The notes under the pieces were generated by a model that searched no databases, was not told where the DNA came from, and worked only from the letters and a program-made list of their open reading frames with translations. The position numbers and the translations under genes are program-made. Positions 19,391-27,157 of a DNA stretch of 64,000 bases are shown here, one piece after another. This DNA comes from XYD12-FULL-36-8 sp964613805 (GTDB taxonomy: Bacteria > Bacteroidota > Ignavibacteria > Ignavibacteriales > Ignavibacteriaceae). Position 1 is the stretch's first letter, and each line of letters begins with the position of its first letter. The DNA lies in assembly GCA_964613805.1 (NCBI GenBank), contig CAZTJF010000016.1, positions 34,693 through 98,692 of the forward strand, given 5' to 3'.

Positions 19391-20212
19391 ATGAAGCACT
19401 TAATTCGTGTTCTTTCAGTTACATTCCTACTTACTTTAACTTGTAACCAGATTCTCTTAGCGCAGCCGTATAAAAATCTTGTTGAAATAACTCCCCAATT
19501 TTCTTTCAGATCCTTTTATTGGGGAGAGTATGACAATAATTCCAAGCAGCTATTGGAGGAAACCGGTTTTCTTTACAGCGGCGGACTCGCATCCAAAATA
19601 AAATTCAGCAGTGACTTCGACCTCTTCACCAGAATAGATGCATACTTTTACGGCGGTTTAGTTGATTATAATGGATTTCTAATGCTGCAAGGCGGCGGAA
19701 CCCAGCCGTATAAAAGTAAAACTGGATATTATGGTTTAGAAACTGCCTTAAATATTGGTTATGATTTTTTTGTTGTTGATAATTTTGCCATCGCTCCTGA
19801 GTTCGGTGTTCAGTATGAGTATTGGAATAGAGATATTGATAACGGTGGTCAGTATGGATATGATGAAGTCTATAATGCATTCCTTTTAGATTTTGGATGC
19901 AGCTTCATAGTACCGTTTTCTAATTCTTCAAAAATATTTTTGAATGCTTTAGGTGAGTATCCAATTTTCATAACCGAGTCTGTTAATTTAGCATCTCGCG
20001 GACAAGGCGGTCCTCCAGATATAAATCTTGAACCGCAGCCGAACATAGGATTTAGCGCTGAACTCGGTGCAGCTATTTACGGTTCATTTATATCGTTTTA
20101 TGCGGATTATATTTTGTTTTCCAAGTCGCCTTTTGATAAAGGATTTCACCAGCCAATGTCTGATAGGACCGTAGTAGGAATAAAATTGGGTTATACTTTT
20201 TCAATAAACTAA
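19391..20212 (+). CDS. Predicted outer-membrane beta-barrel protein
   Basis: 273 residues from the ATG at 19391, chosen because AGGTGA (19380-19385) lies 5 nt upstream; a GTG at 19382 is in frame but badly placed. A signal peptide (ending LLAQ) is followed by alternating aromatic/polar strands and many Tyr/Gly turns (SKTGYYGLETALNIGYDFF, FGVQYEYWN), typical of an 8-12-strand barrel. No named family is evident. It lies 10 nt before a DUF5683-like membrane protein gene, so the two are probably co-expressed. Confidence 0.7.
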   Translation: MKHLIRVLSVTFLLTLTCNQILLAQPYKNLVEITPQFSFRSFYWGEYDNNSKQLLEETGFLYSGGLASKIKFSSDFDLFTRIDAYFYGGLVDYNGFLMLQGGGTQPYKSKTGYYGLETALNIGYDFFVVDNFAIAPEFGVQYEYWNRDIDNGGQYGYDEVYNAFLLDFGCSFIVPFSNSSKIFLNALGEYPIFITESVNLASRGQGGPPDINLEPQPNIGFSAELGAAIYGSFISFYADYILFSKSPFDKGFHQPMSDRTVVGIKLGYTFSIN

Positions 20213-20222
20213 AGGGACTGAA

Positions 20223-20804
20223 ATGTTTAATAAAAATTTATTTGTTCATTTACTTTTACAAGGGTTATTGTTCTACATTTTAGCAGTAAATCTATTTGCA
20301 GAAGAACAACCAAAAAATGAAGTCTCAAATAGTTCATTCGTTGAACTGAATTTTTCAAGCTCGATCAATGATAATTCATCATTATTTATTAACGAATATT
20401 TAAACATCAGCTTAAGCAAACATGATAAGGCGAGTTACAAATCGCCTTGGGTTGCATTTTTTCTTTCTTACATAATTCCTGGCAGCGGACAAATTTACAA
20501 TGGTGAAATTTTAAAGGGACTTGCATTTACTGGTACTTTTTTTATCGGTGCTTCAATTGCATTAATACCCGCAATTGGCGCTACATCCGGTTCCGATTGG
20601 TCAACAGCTTCATACATCGGATTTGGGATTGCAGGTGTTTCATATGTTTGGCAGCTTATTGATGCTCCAGTTTCAGCTAACAGAATCAATGAGGAGAATA
20701 ATCTTTCATTTTATAAATTAAATATTTTAGATGATCACGAGGTTAGTATTGGTCTTTCATCGGAAATGGGATTAAAGTTGAATTATAGAGTTCCCTTATT
20801 TTAA
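20223..20804 (+). CDS. DUF5683-like membrane protein
   Basis: 193 residues. An N-terminal signal or anchor helix is followed by a spacer of about 60 residues and a membrane core beginning SPWVAFFLSYIIPGSGQIYN then GEILKGLAF, the hallmark PGSGQ.Y.G..LKG of DUF5683-like proteins. Two or three helices follow. A second gene of the same type lies at 44355-44972 (PGSGQTYLGSQLKG). Function unknown; both copies sit beside envelope protein genes. Confidence 0.7.
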   Translation: MFNKNLFVHLLLQGLLFYILAVNLFAEEQPKNEVSNSSFVELNFSSSINDNSSLFINEYLNISLSKHDKASYKSPWVAFFLSYIIPGSGQIYNGEILKGLAFTGTFFIGASIALIPAIGATSGSDWSTASYIGFGIAGVSYVWQLIDAPVSANRINEENNLSFYKLNILDDHEVSIGLSSEMGLKLNYRVPLF

Positions 20805-20870
20805 TAACGAGAATTAATCAAATTCACAGAAAATTATTTACATTTCGCAGAATTGGTTACGGCAGATAGC

Positions 20871-20892
20871 GGCATTGATTTTCAGAAATGCC
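20871..20892. other. Small hairpin in the 281-nt gap before arsR
   Basis: GGCATT (20871-20876) pairs with AATGCC (20887-20892). There is no T-run. The rest of the 20805-21085 gap holds the arsR promoter and operator-like repeats and nothing else I can name. Confidence 0.25.
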
Positions 20893-20980
20893 TCCAAAAC
20901 AAAACACATAACAGTTTTTTTTAATTCTGTTAAACGGATAACTTTTTTGGTGACACAAAGAATGAAGCATTTCAATGGTG

Positions 20981-21009
20981 ATCAACTAGCACCTAGGTTG
21001 ATTAACCTA
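20981..21009. promoter_or_regulatory. Overlapping inverted repeats upstream of arsR
   Basis: ATCAAC (20981-20986) pairs with GTTGAT (20997-21002), resembling the ATCAA-N-TTGAT half-sites of ArsR-family operators. TAGGTT (20994-20999) also pairs with AACCTA (21004-21009). It lies just upstream of the -35 box. Confidence 0.4.
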
Positions 21010-21026
21010 CTTAGACAAAATTTGAC

Positions 21027-21061
21027 TTGACAAGATTACCATACTATCGTATATTTACGAT
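21027..21061 (+). promoter_or_regulatory. arsR promoter with palindrome over the -10 box
   Basis: TTGACA (21027-21032), a 17-nt spacer and TATATT (21050-21055). The palindrome ATCGTA (21046-21051) / TACGAT (21056-21061) overlaps the -10 box, where a bound repressor would block RNA polymerase. Confidence 0.65.
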
Positions 21062-21085
21062 GAACGATAAAGAAATTTATGAAAG

Positions 21086-21403
21086 ATGGCAATTTCAAAG
21101 AAAGACGAATTTACCCAAGAAGAGATATGGCTGGCAGAAATAGCTAAAGCTCTTTCGCATCCCGCCCGCATTAAAATATTAAAAGTACTTAACGAAATGG
21201 ATTCGTGTATGGTCGGAAGCCTGGTGGGCAAGCTTCCTCTTGCTCAAGCTACTGTTTCCCAGCATTTGAATGAATTGAAAAAAGTTGGACTTATAATCGG
21301 TGAGATTGATGGTCCGAAAATTTGTTACTGTGTAAATAATAAGGTGCTTTTGAAAGCTAAAAAAGAACTTGATAAATTATTTAATAAAATAGGTTGTTGT
21401 TAA
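21086..21403 (+). CDS. ArsR-family transcriptional repressor
   Basis: 105 residues, a winged helix-turn-helix of typical ArsR length. HPARIKILKVL and LAQATVSQHLNELKKVGLI (the recognition helix) are clear. The usual CVC arsenic site reads C41-M-V here, so one Cys is missing; other candidate ligands are C80, C82, C104 and C105. It probably represses its own promoter and the arsenite methyltransferase gene 19 nt downstream, releasing on As(III) binding. Specificity for arsenic rests mainly on that neighbour. It could answer to another thiophilic metal. Confidence 0.88.
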   Translation: MAISKKDEFTQEEIWLAEIAKALSHPARIKILKVLNEMDSCMVGSLVGKLPLAQATVSQHLNELKKVGLIIGEIDGPKICYCVNNKVLLKAKKELDKLFNKIGCC

Positions 21404-21422
21404 AAAAAGAAAGAAACAAAAA

Positions 21423-22220
21423 ATGAAGACTCCAGAAGAACTCAAGAATATTGTTAAAGAAAAATATGCTGAAATAGCAACAGCAACAATGAAAACTTCC
21501 TGTTGTGGACAGCAGAATAAGAAAGTTATTGCGTACTCAATGATTAATGATGACTATTCAAAATTGAATGGTTACGTTGCTGAGGCGGATCTTAATCTTG
21601 GCTGCGGATTACCAACAGAATTTGCCGGAATAATAAAAGGCGATACTGTTATTGATCTTGGTTCGGGTGCGGGAAATGATGTTTTCATTGCCAGATCAAT
21701 AGTTGGTGAAGAAGGAAAAGTGATCGGACTTGACTTTACGGAAGAGATGATAGCAAAAGCTAATCAGAACAATGAAAAACTTGGTTACAAAAATGTTGAG
21801 TTCAAACTTGGCGAAATTGAGCAAATGCCTATTGAAAATAATCTGGTTGATGTTGTCGTTAGTAATTGTGTTTTGAATTTAGTACCAGACAAGAAAAAAG
21901 CTTTCTCCGAGATATATAGAATTCTAAAACCCGGTGCACATTTTTGTGTTTCTGATATTGTGATAAAAGGTGAGTTAAATGCTGAACTGAAAAAATCAGC
22001 AGTCATGTACGCTGGCTGCGTATCAGGAGCATTGAAACAGGAAGAATATCTAGATTTAATCAAGCAATCAGGTTTTCAAAATGTTGAGATTAAAAAATCT
22101 AAAAGAATTGAGTTGCCTGATAATCTTCTACAAAATTATTTAGATGAAGTGGGAATTAAATCTTACAAAGAAAATGTAAAAGGAATTTTTAGCATTACTG
22201 TGGTTGGATACAAGTTATAA
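21423..22220 (+). CDS. arsM: Arsenite methyltransferase ArsM
   Basis: 265 residues. A SAM-dependent methyltransferase that converts As(III) to methylated arsenicals in the cytoplasm. The SAM loop is VIDLGSGAGND (~76-86). The conserved As-binding cysteines are in place: C61 (NLGCG), C149 (VVSNCVLNL) and C199 (YAGCVSGAL), plus an N-terminal pair C27-C28. Co-transcribed with the upstream ArsR-type regulator. No ArsB/Acr3 efflux pump or ArsC reductase is visible in this window, so methylation is the only arsenic function here. Confidence 0.93.
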   Translation: MKTPEELKNIVKEKYAEIATATMKTSCCGQQNKKVIAYSMINDDYSKLNGYVAEADLNLGCGLPTEFAGIIKGDTVIDLGSGAGNDVFIARSIVGEEGKVIGLDFTEEMIAKANQNNEKLGYKNVEFKLGEIEQMPIENNLVDVVVSNCVLNLVPDKKKAFSEIYRILKPGAHFCVSDIVIKGELNAELKKSAVMYAGCVSGALKQEEYLDLIKQSGFQNVEIKKSKRIELPDNLLQNYLDEVGIKSYKENVKGIFSITVVGYKL

Positions 22221-22227
22221 TTCTTAA

Positions 22228-23007
22228 ATGAATTTAGAACAAAAACTCAACTATCACTACAAAGCGTTTGACAAATCCCAAATATCGCCCGATCCGCTTC
22301 AGTTCTTGCACTTATTTAACCATGAACGTGATATAGAGGTAATTGGATTCATCGCTTCCATTTTTGCTTACGGAAATGTTAAACAAATAATTAATTCTTT
22401 GGAGAGGATAGTAGCATTAACTCAAAGGAAGCCATATAATTATGTTATAAAATTTTCCAATAAAGACAACAAGGATTTTAAAGGACTTAAACACAGATTT
22501 TACACCGAAGACGACATTCAAATATTGTTCTTGACTTTAAGCCGCATCTACAATGATTATGATTCACTTAAAAATCTATTTCTAAAATTTTATGACCCCT
22601 CCGAACCAAAACTTAAAAATTCAATTTCGAAATTTTCAAGTTGTTTTATAAAAACTGTCATGGAGAAAACCAGTCAAAATGAAGTAAGCAGAGGAATTAA
22701 ATTCATGTTTCCAAGGCCTGAAAAAGGAAGTGCTTGTAAACGAATGAATCTTTTCCTACGATGGATGGTGAGAAAGGACGAACTTGATTTTGGTTTATGG
22801 AACGAAATTCCAACAAGCAAACTTGTTATTCCTGTGGATACTCATATTGCGAAGATTTGTAAATTCCTTAAACTCACAAAAAGAAAAAATGTAACCTGGA
22901 AAATGGCTGAAGAGATAACTGAAAACCTGAAGAAATATGACCCAATTGATCCAGTCAAATATGATTTTGCACTTTGCCACATTGGGATCAGAAAGCAAGA
23001 GTTCTGA
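22228..23007 (+). CDS. TIGR02757 (DUF2400) family protein
   Basis: 259 residues. Matches the layout of the TIGR02757 family: an N-terminal L..Y.....PDPLQF segment, ERDIEVIGFIASIFAYGNVKQ (~30-55), and a C-terminal VIPVDTHIAKICKFL followed by PIDPVKYDFALCHIGI. It looks helical and cytosolic, and the family's biochemical role is not established to my knowledge. It starts 8 nt after arsM ends, so it may be read through from the ars promoter, but a functional link is not obvious. Confidence 0.75.
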   Translation: MNLEQKLNYHYKAFDKSQISPDPLQFLHLFNHERDIEVIGFIASIFAYGNVKQIINSLERIVALTQRKPYNYVIKFSNKDNKDFKGLKHRFYTEDDIQILFLTLSRIYNDYDSLKNLFLKFYDPSEPKLKNSISKFSSCFIKTVMEKTSQNEVSRGIKFMFPRPEKGSACKRMNLFLRWMVRKDELDFGLWNEIPTSKLVIPVDTHIAKICKFLKLTKRKNVTWKMAEEITENLKKYDPIDPVKYDFALCHIGIRKQEF

Positions 23008-23212
23008 AAATTTATTGTTGACTAACCTAGTTCCTTGTGAATAATCAAACAAGATTAAAGTAACTGGATTCGCCCTCCAATCTTCAAAAGTAAATTTAAA
23101 AAAACATTGTAGGGGTAAAAAAACCTCTTTATATTTGGGCAACTATTTCTCACACGAGATAAAAAAGTAATTAGTAACAATTAATCTTTCTCACCCATTC
23201 AAGGAGAAAAGT

Positions 23213-25165
23213 ATGTCAGAACATAAACCATTTGTTCCTTTTGTATCACCAGAAACTAATATGGCAGAGTTCACAGTTCGTGCGCTCTTGATTGGATTAG
23301 TTCTTGCCGTAGTGCTTGGAGCTGCAAATGCTTATTTAGGATTAAAAGCCGGAATGACCATCGCTGCAACATATCCAGCCGCTGTTATTGGGATGGCTTT
23401 AATCAAAATAATGAAAGGCACAATCTTAGAAGAAAATTTTACACGAACAGTTGGCTCAATTGGTGAGTCAATTGCTGCCGGAGCTATCTTCACATTACCA
23501 GCATTTTTTATTGCCGGAATTTGGAATCCTTTTTTCACTCCTGGGAATTATATGATATCAGCCGCAATTATGGTTGCTGGGGGTATTCTTGGAATTATGT
23601 TTGTCGCTTTACTCAGAAGAGTAATGGTAGAAGATGTTGAATTACCTTTTCCTGAATCAGTGGCGGCAGCAGAAATTCATAAAGCGGGCAGACACGGAGC
23701 TGGTGGTTCAAAGTTTTTGTTTGGCGCAATGGGAATTGGCGCATTAATTCAAACATTGGGTGTTTTCAAATTGTTTGCCACATCCTGGGATAAATTATTT
23801 TCACTCGGAAAGGGCAGCATACTCTTTAAATCTCCCGATGTAAGTCCCGCATATATGGGTGTTGGATATATTATTGGTCCGCGCTTGGCAGCACTTAACT
23901 TTAGCGGAGGTCTTTTAGCATGGGGATTATTAACTCCGATGATTGCTTACTTTAAATATTACAATCAGGAATTACCATCAGATTTTGATTGGGCTGCTAC
24001 AATGGTTACAGTTTGGAAAAGTTATGTGCGACCTATTGCAATTGGTGGTATGTTGGTTGGCGCAGGTTTTACTTTGTGGAAAATGAGGAAAAGCCTTATC
24101 GCTGGTATTGCGCGTTCTGTTGGTGATGTTAAAAAAGCTGCAAGCGGTGAACATATTGAAATCAGAACTGAAAAGGATATTAATTTTAAGTGGATCATGA
24201 TTGGCATATTCGGAACAGCTATTGCCACATTTTTCATTTACAATTTTTTTGCTGAGAATATTCTTGCTGCACTTGTTGCAACTGTTGTGATGATTATTGC
24301 CGGATTTTTCTTTGCAGCGGTTTCCGGTTACTTAGTAGGTATCATAGGATCAAGCAATAATCCAATAAGCGGATTGACATTATCTACTTTAGTTGTTGCA
24401 GCTATCTTAATGGTCGCTCTGGGAATGAAAGGGATGCAAGGTGTAGCGGCTGTTCTCGGTGTTGCCGCTGTTGTTTGTGTCGCTGCCGCTGTCGCAGGAG
24501 AAATGCTGCAGGATTTGAAAGCTGGACATATACTTGGCGGTACTCCATGGAAAATGCAGGCTGGTGATATTATCGGAGTTGTCATTTCTGCATCAATTAT
24601 GTTTATTCCACTCCTAATTTTACACGAAGGCGATATTAAAATGGGAGGAACAGGATTCGGAGGTAATGCTTTACCAGCTCCTCAAGCAAGCTTAATGGCA
24701 ATTCTTTCAAAAGGAATTGTCGCTGGAGATATGGAATGGATTTTAATCTTTGTAGGAATGTTAATGGGCGTCGGATTTATTTTGATGAACGTTAAAAGCC
24801 CGATGCTGGTTAGTGTCGGAATGTATCTTCCCTTAGGAACTACATTTGCAATTTTCGTTGGTGGTTTGATAAAAGGAATTGTAGAAAAAGTTAACGCTAA
24901 GAAAAACTTTAATGAAGCACAAAAATCCAGAGTTGAAAATAATGGAATTTTGATTGCTGCAGGATTGATTGCAGGTGAGGCGCTCATTGGACTTCTATTT
25001 GCGGGCTTCGCATTCTTTGAAGTTCCTTTGTTTAGCATTTTCGCTAAACCCTCTTTCATAGTTAGTTTGTTTGTTTTTGCCTTTATAGCGTGGCTGCTTG
25101 TTCAAATTCCGGTTAAGAACGCAGGAAAACCTGATGATCCTGCACCACCACAAGTATCTATGTAA
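23213..25165 (+). CDS. OPT-family oligopeptide transporter
   Basis: 650 residues with about 14-16 membrane helices. The N-terminus (VSPETNMAEFTVRALLIGLV, then GAANAYLGLKAGMTIAATYPAAVIGM) is diagnostic of the OPT family, as are VEDVELPFPESVAAAEIHKAG and SGYLVGIIGSSNNPISGLT. OPT proteins take up small peptides, or metal chelates in plants and fungi, by proton symport at the inner membrane. A strong AAGGAG precedes the ATG. A hairpin at 25178-25203 separates it from the next gene. The nearby dipeptidase and aminopeptidase support peptides as substrate. Confidence 0.92.
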   Translation: MSEHKPFVPFVSPETNMAEFTVRALLIGLVLAVVLGAANAYLGLKAGMTIAATYPAAVIGMALIKIMKGTILEENFTRTVGSIGESIAAGAIFTLPAFFIAGIWNPFFTPGNYMISAAIMVAGGILGIMFVALLRRVMVEDVELPFPESVAAAEIHKAGRHGAGGSKFLFGAMGIGALIQTLGVFKLFATSWDKLFSLGKGSILFKSPDVSPAYMGVGYIIGPRLAALNFSGGLLAWGLLTPMIAYFKYYNQELPSDFDWAATMVTVWKSYVRPIAIGGMLVGAGFTLWKMRKSLIAGIARSVGDVKKAASGEHIEIRTEKDINFKWIMIGIFGTAIATFFIYNFFAENILAALVATVVMIIAGFFFAAVSGYLVGIIGSSNNPISGLTLSTLVVAAILMVALGMKGMQGVAAVLGVAAVVCVAAAVAGEMLQDLKAGHILGGTPWKMQAGDIIGVVISASIMFIPLLILHEGDIKMGGTGFGGNALPAPQASLMAILSKGIVAGDMEWILIFVGMLMGVGFILMNVKSPMLVSVGMYLPLGTTFAIFVGGLIKGIVEKVNAKKNFNEAQKSRVENNGILIAAGLIAGEALIGLLFAGFAFFEVPLFSIFAKPSFIVSLFVFAFIAWLLVQIPVKNAGKPDDPAPPQVSM

Positions 25166-25177
25166 TTATTCTTTTGT

Positions 25178-25203
25178 GGGGCGTTTAATTAAATAAACGC
25201 TCC
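25178..25203 (+). terminator. Hairpin with T-rich tail between OPT and PqqD-like genes
   Basis: GGGGCGTTTA (25178-25187) pairs with TAAACGCTCC (25194-25203), 10 bp with one G-U, loop ATTAAA, then TTATTTTTATGG running into the next ATG at 25212. A partial terminator or attenuator that would lower expression of the genes downstream. Confidence 0.65.
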
Positions 25204-25211
25204 TTATTTTT

Positions 25212-25583
25212 ATGGCATTATCATTCAAAGAACGAAAAAAAATCTTAAAGAGTGCTAATACGCTCGACCTAACACCAATTAAGCTTTACTCTGATAAAAA
25301 AGGTAAAGATGATTTAGTTACAGTGATTATACCGAAATTTAAAAATAAGATCGCTGTGAAACTTATTTCACCAAAACTTAAAAGTGATCACTTCAAGATT
25401 AAATTTGATAAATTTGGTTCCGCTGTTTGGCTGATGGTGGATGGTAAAATGAAAATTGGTCAAATGATAAAAAATCTTAAAAGTAAATTTGGTGATGAAA
25501 TTCAACAAGAACAGGAAAGAACAACAAAATTCATTTTTCAATTGTACGAACAAGGATTCATTTCATTTAAAGAAATAAACTAA
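25212..25583 (+). CDS. PqqD-like small protein
   Basis: 123 residues. The C-terminal ~75 residues show the PqqD pattern: strands, then FDKFGSAVWLMVDGKMKIGQ, then helices LKSKFGDE and FIFQLYEQGFISF. PqqD-fold proteins (RiPP recognition elements) bind leader peptides and present them to radical-SAM or other modifying enzymes. No radical-SAM enzyme or precursor peptide is seen nearby. The N-terminal ~45 residues are basic and unusual for the family. It lies 11 nt before pepD, so the two are probably co-translated. Its true partner is unknown. Confidence 0.65.
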   Translation: MALSFKERKKILKSANTLDLTPIKLYSDKKGKDDLVTVIIPKFKNKIAVKLISPKLKSDHFKIKFDKFGSAVWLMVDGKMKIGQMIKNLKSKFGDEIQQEQERTTKFIFQLYEQGFISFKEIN

Positions 25584-25594
25584 AGGAGTTAATC

Positions 25595-27055
25595 ATGGGA
25601 AATATATTAGGTCATCTTAGTCCGAAAGATGTGTTCAATCATTTTGAGGAGATATGCAAATATCCTCGTCCTTCAAAACAGGAAGAGAAGATTGCAGAAT
25701 ATGTTAAGTCAGTTGGCAAGAGAAATAATCTTGAAACCTTAACTGACAAGTTTGGCAATATAGTTATTCGAAAGCCGGCTTCACCGGGAATGGAGAATTT
25801 GAAAACAGTATGTCTTCAAGGTCACATTGATATGGTATGCGAAAAAAACAGAGACGTTGAACATGATTTTGATAATGATCCAATCATTCCTTACGTTGAT
25901 GGTGAATGGATTAAAGCAAAAGGAACAACACTCGGAGCAGACAATGGTATTGGTGTAGCGACTGCACTTGCTGTTTTGGAAGATAAAACTTTAGTTCATG
26001 GTCCTCTGGAATGTTTGTTCACTCTTGACGAAGAAACAGGGCTTACCGGAGCATCAAGTCTTAAATCCGGGTTTTTGAAAGCGGATATTCTTATTAACAT
26101 GGATTCTGAAGAAGAAGGAAGTCTTTACATCGGCTGTTCAGGTGGAAAAAATACTCAGGCAAGATTTAAATTTAAGCCGGAGAAAACACCAGGTGGTTCC
26201 GTTGCGTATGAAATAAAAGTTGCAGGATTAAAAGGCGGTCATTCCGGTTTGGAAATTCATACCGGAAGAGGAAATGCCATAAAAATTCTTACAAGATTAC
26301 TTTGGACATTTGCCAAGGAATATAAAATTCATTTAGCACAAATTGAAGGCGGCAACAAGCATAATGCAATCCCTCGCGAAGCTTTTGCAGTTGTTACAGT
26401 TTCGAAATCTACAGACAAAGAGTTAAAAAAGTTTGTAAAAAAATTCAATGAAACAGTAAAAGCTGAATTAACAACAAACGAACCTGAGCTTCACATTTCA
26501 ATGGCTAAGCATTCAACGCCTGCAAAAGTGATGGATCCGAAAACTCAAAGAAAATTGTTGCATGCACTTTATGCAGTGCCTCATGGTGTTATCACTATGT
26601 CACCGGATATTCCAGGCCTTGTAGAAACTTCAACTAATCTTGCCGTAATAGTTACAGAAGGAAAAACTGTTAATATAGTAACCAGCCAGAGAAGCTCAGT
26701 TGCATCCGAGATTACAGATGTAGTTAACATGGTTTCCTCTGTTTTTGAACTTGCCGGTGCAGATTTAACTTTCGGTGATGGTTATCCAGGTTGGAAACCA
26801 AATGTGCATTCCGAAATTTTGGGTTTAATGAAATCCACTTATAAAAATTTGTTTGGTAAAGAACCCGAAGTGAAAGCTATTCACGCTGGGTTGGAATGCG
26901 GAATTATTGGAGAGAAATATCCTGGTATGGATATGATTTCGTTCGGACCAACAATGTTTGATGTTCATTCACCAGCGGAAAAATTAAAAATAGATTCAGT
27001 CGCTCCATTTTACGAACTGCTTAAAAATGTATTAAAAAGTATTCCAAAGAAATGA
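25595..27055 (+). CDS. pepD: Aminoacyl-histidine dipeptidase (M20 family)
   Basis: 486 residues, the usual PepD length. Di-zinc site residues are visible: H77 and D79 (LQGHIDMVCEKN), D116 (LGADNGIG), E146/E147 (TLDEETGL), D170 (NMDSEEEG), and a C-terminal His in the FDVHSPAE segment. A dimerisation (lid) domain lies between (~200-380; KGGHSGLEIHTGRGNA). It hydrolyses dipeptides such as Xaa-His in the cytoplasm. AAAGGAG precedes the ATG. A strong terminator (27075-27131) follows. Fits with the peptide transporter upstream. Confidence 0.93.
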   Translation: MGNILGHLSPKDVFNHFEEICKYPRPSKQEEKIAEYVKSVGKRNNLETLTDKFGNIVIRKPASPGMENLKTVCLQGHIDMVCEKNRDVEHDFDNDPIIPYVDGEWIKAKGTTLGADNGIGVATALAVLEDKTLVHGPLECLFTLDEETGLTGASSLKSGFLKADILINMDSEEEGSLYIGCSGGKNTQARFKFKPEKTPGGSVAYEIKVAGLKGGHSGLEIHTGRGNAIKILTRLLWTFAKEYKIHLAQIEGGNKHNAIPREAFAVVTVSKSTDKELKKFVKKFNETVKAELTTNEPELHISMAKHSTPAKVMDPKTQRKLLHALYAVPHGVITMSPDIPGLVETSTNLAVIVTEGKTVNIVTSQRSSVASEITDVVNMVSSVFELAGADLTFGDGYPGWKPNVHSEILGLMKSTYKNLFGKEPEVKAIHAGLECGIIGEKYPGMDMISFGPTMFDVHSPAEKLKIDSVAPFYELLKNVLKSIPKK

Positions 27056-27074
27056 TCTGATAATAAAATCTGTT

Positions 27075-27131
27075 AAGTCAAAGTCACTTAGGATTGAACA
27101 AAAGTTAATCCAAGGACTTTGACTTTTTTTT
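27075..27131 (+). terminator. Rho-independent terminator after pepD
   Basis: AAGTCAAAGTC (27075-27085) pairs with GACTTTGACTT (27115-27125); inside it CTTAGGATT and AATCCAAG extend the pairing. A run of T follows. Confidence 0.85.
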
Positions 27132-27157
27132 TGCCGGAATAATTATACAAAGGAAAT

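Noticed and set aside
23111..23130. AGGGGT / ACCTCT hairpin before the OPT gene
   Set aside because: Six base pairs with a mismatch and no good T-run; too weak to call a terminator.
24682..25059. 125-residue antisense ORF inside the OPT gene
   Set aside because: Its Pro/Ile-rich repeats mirror the transporter's hydrophobic codons; no signal, domain or start site.
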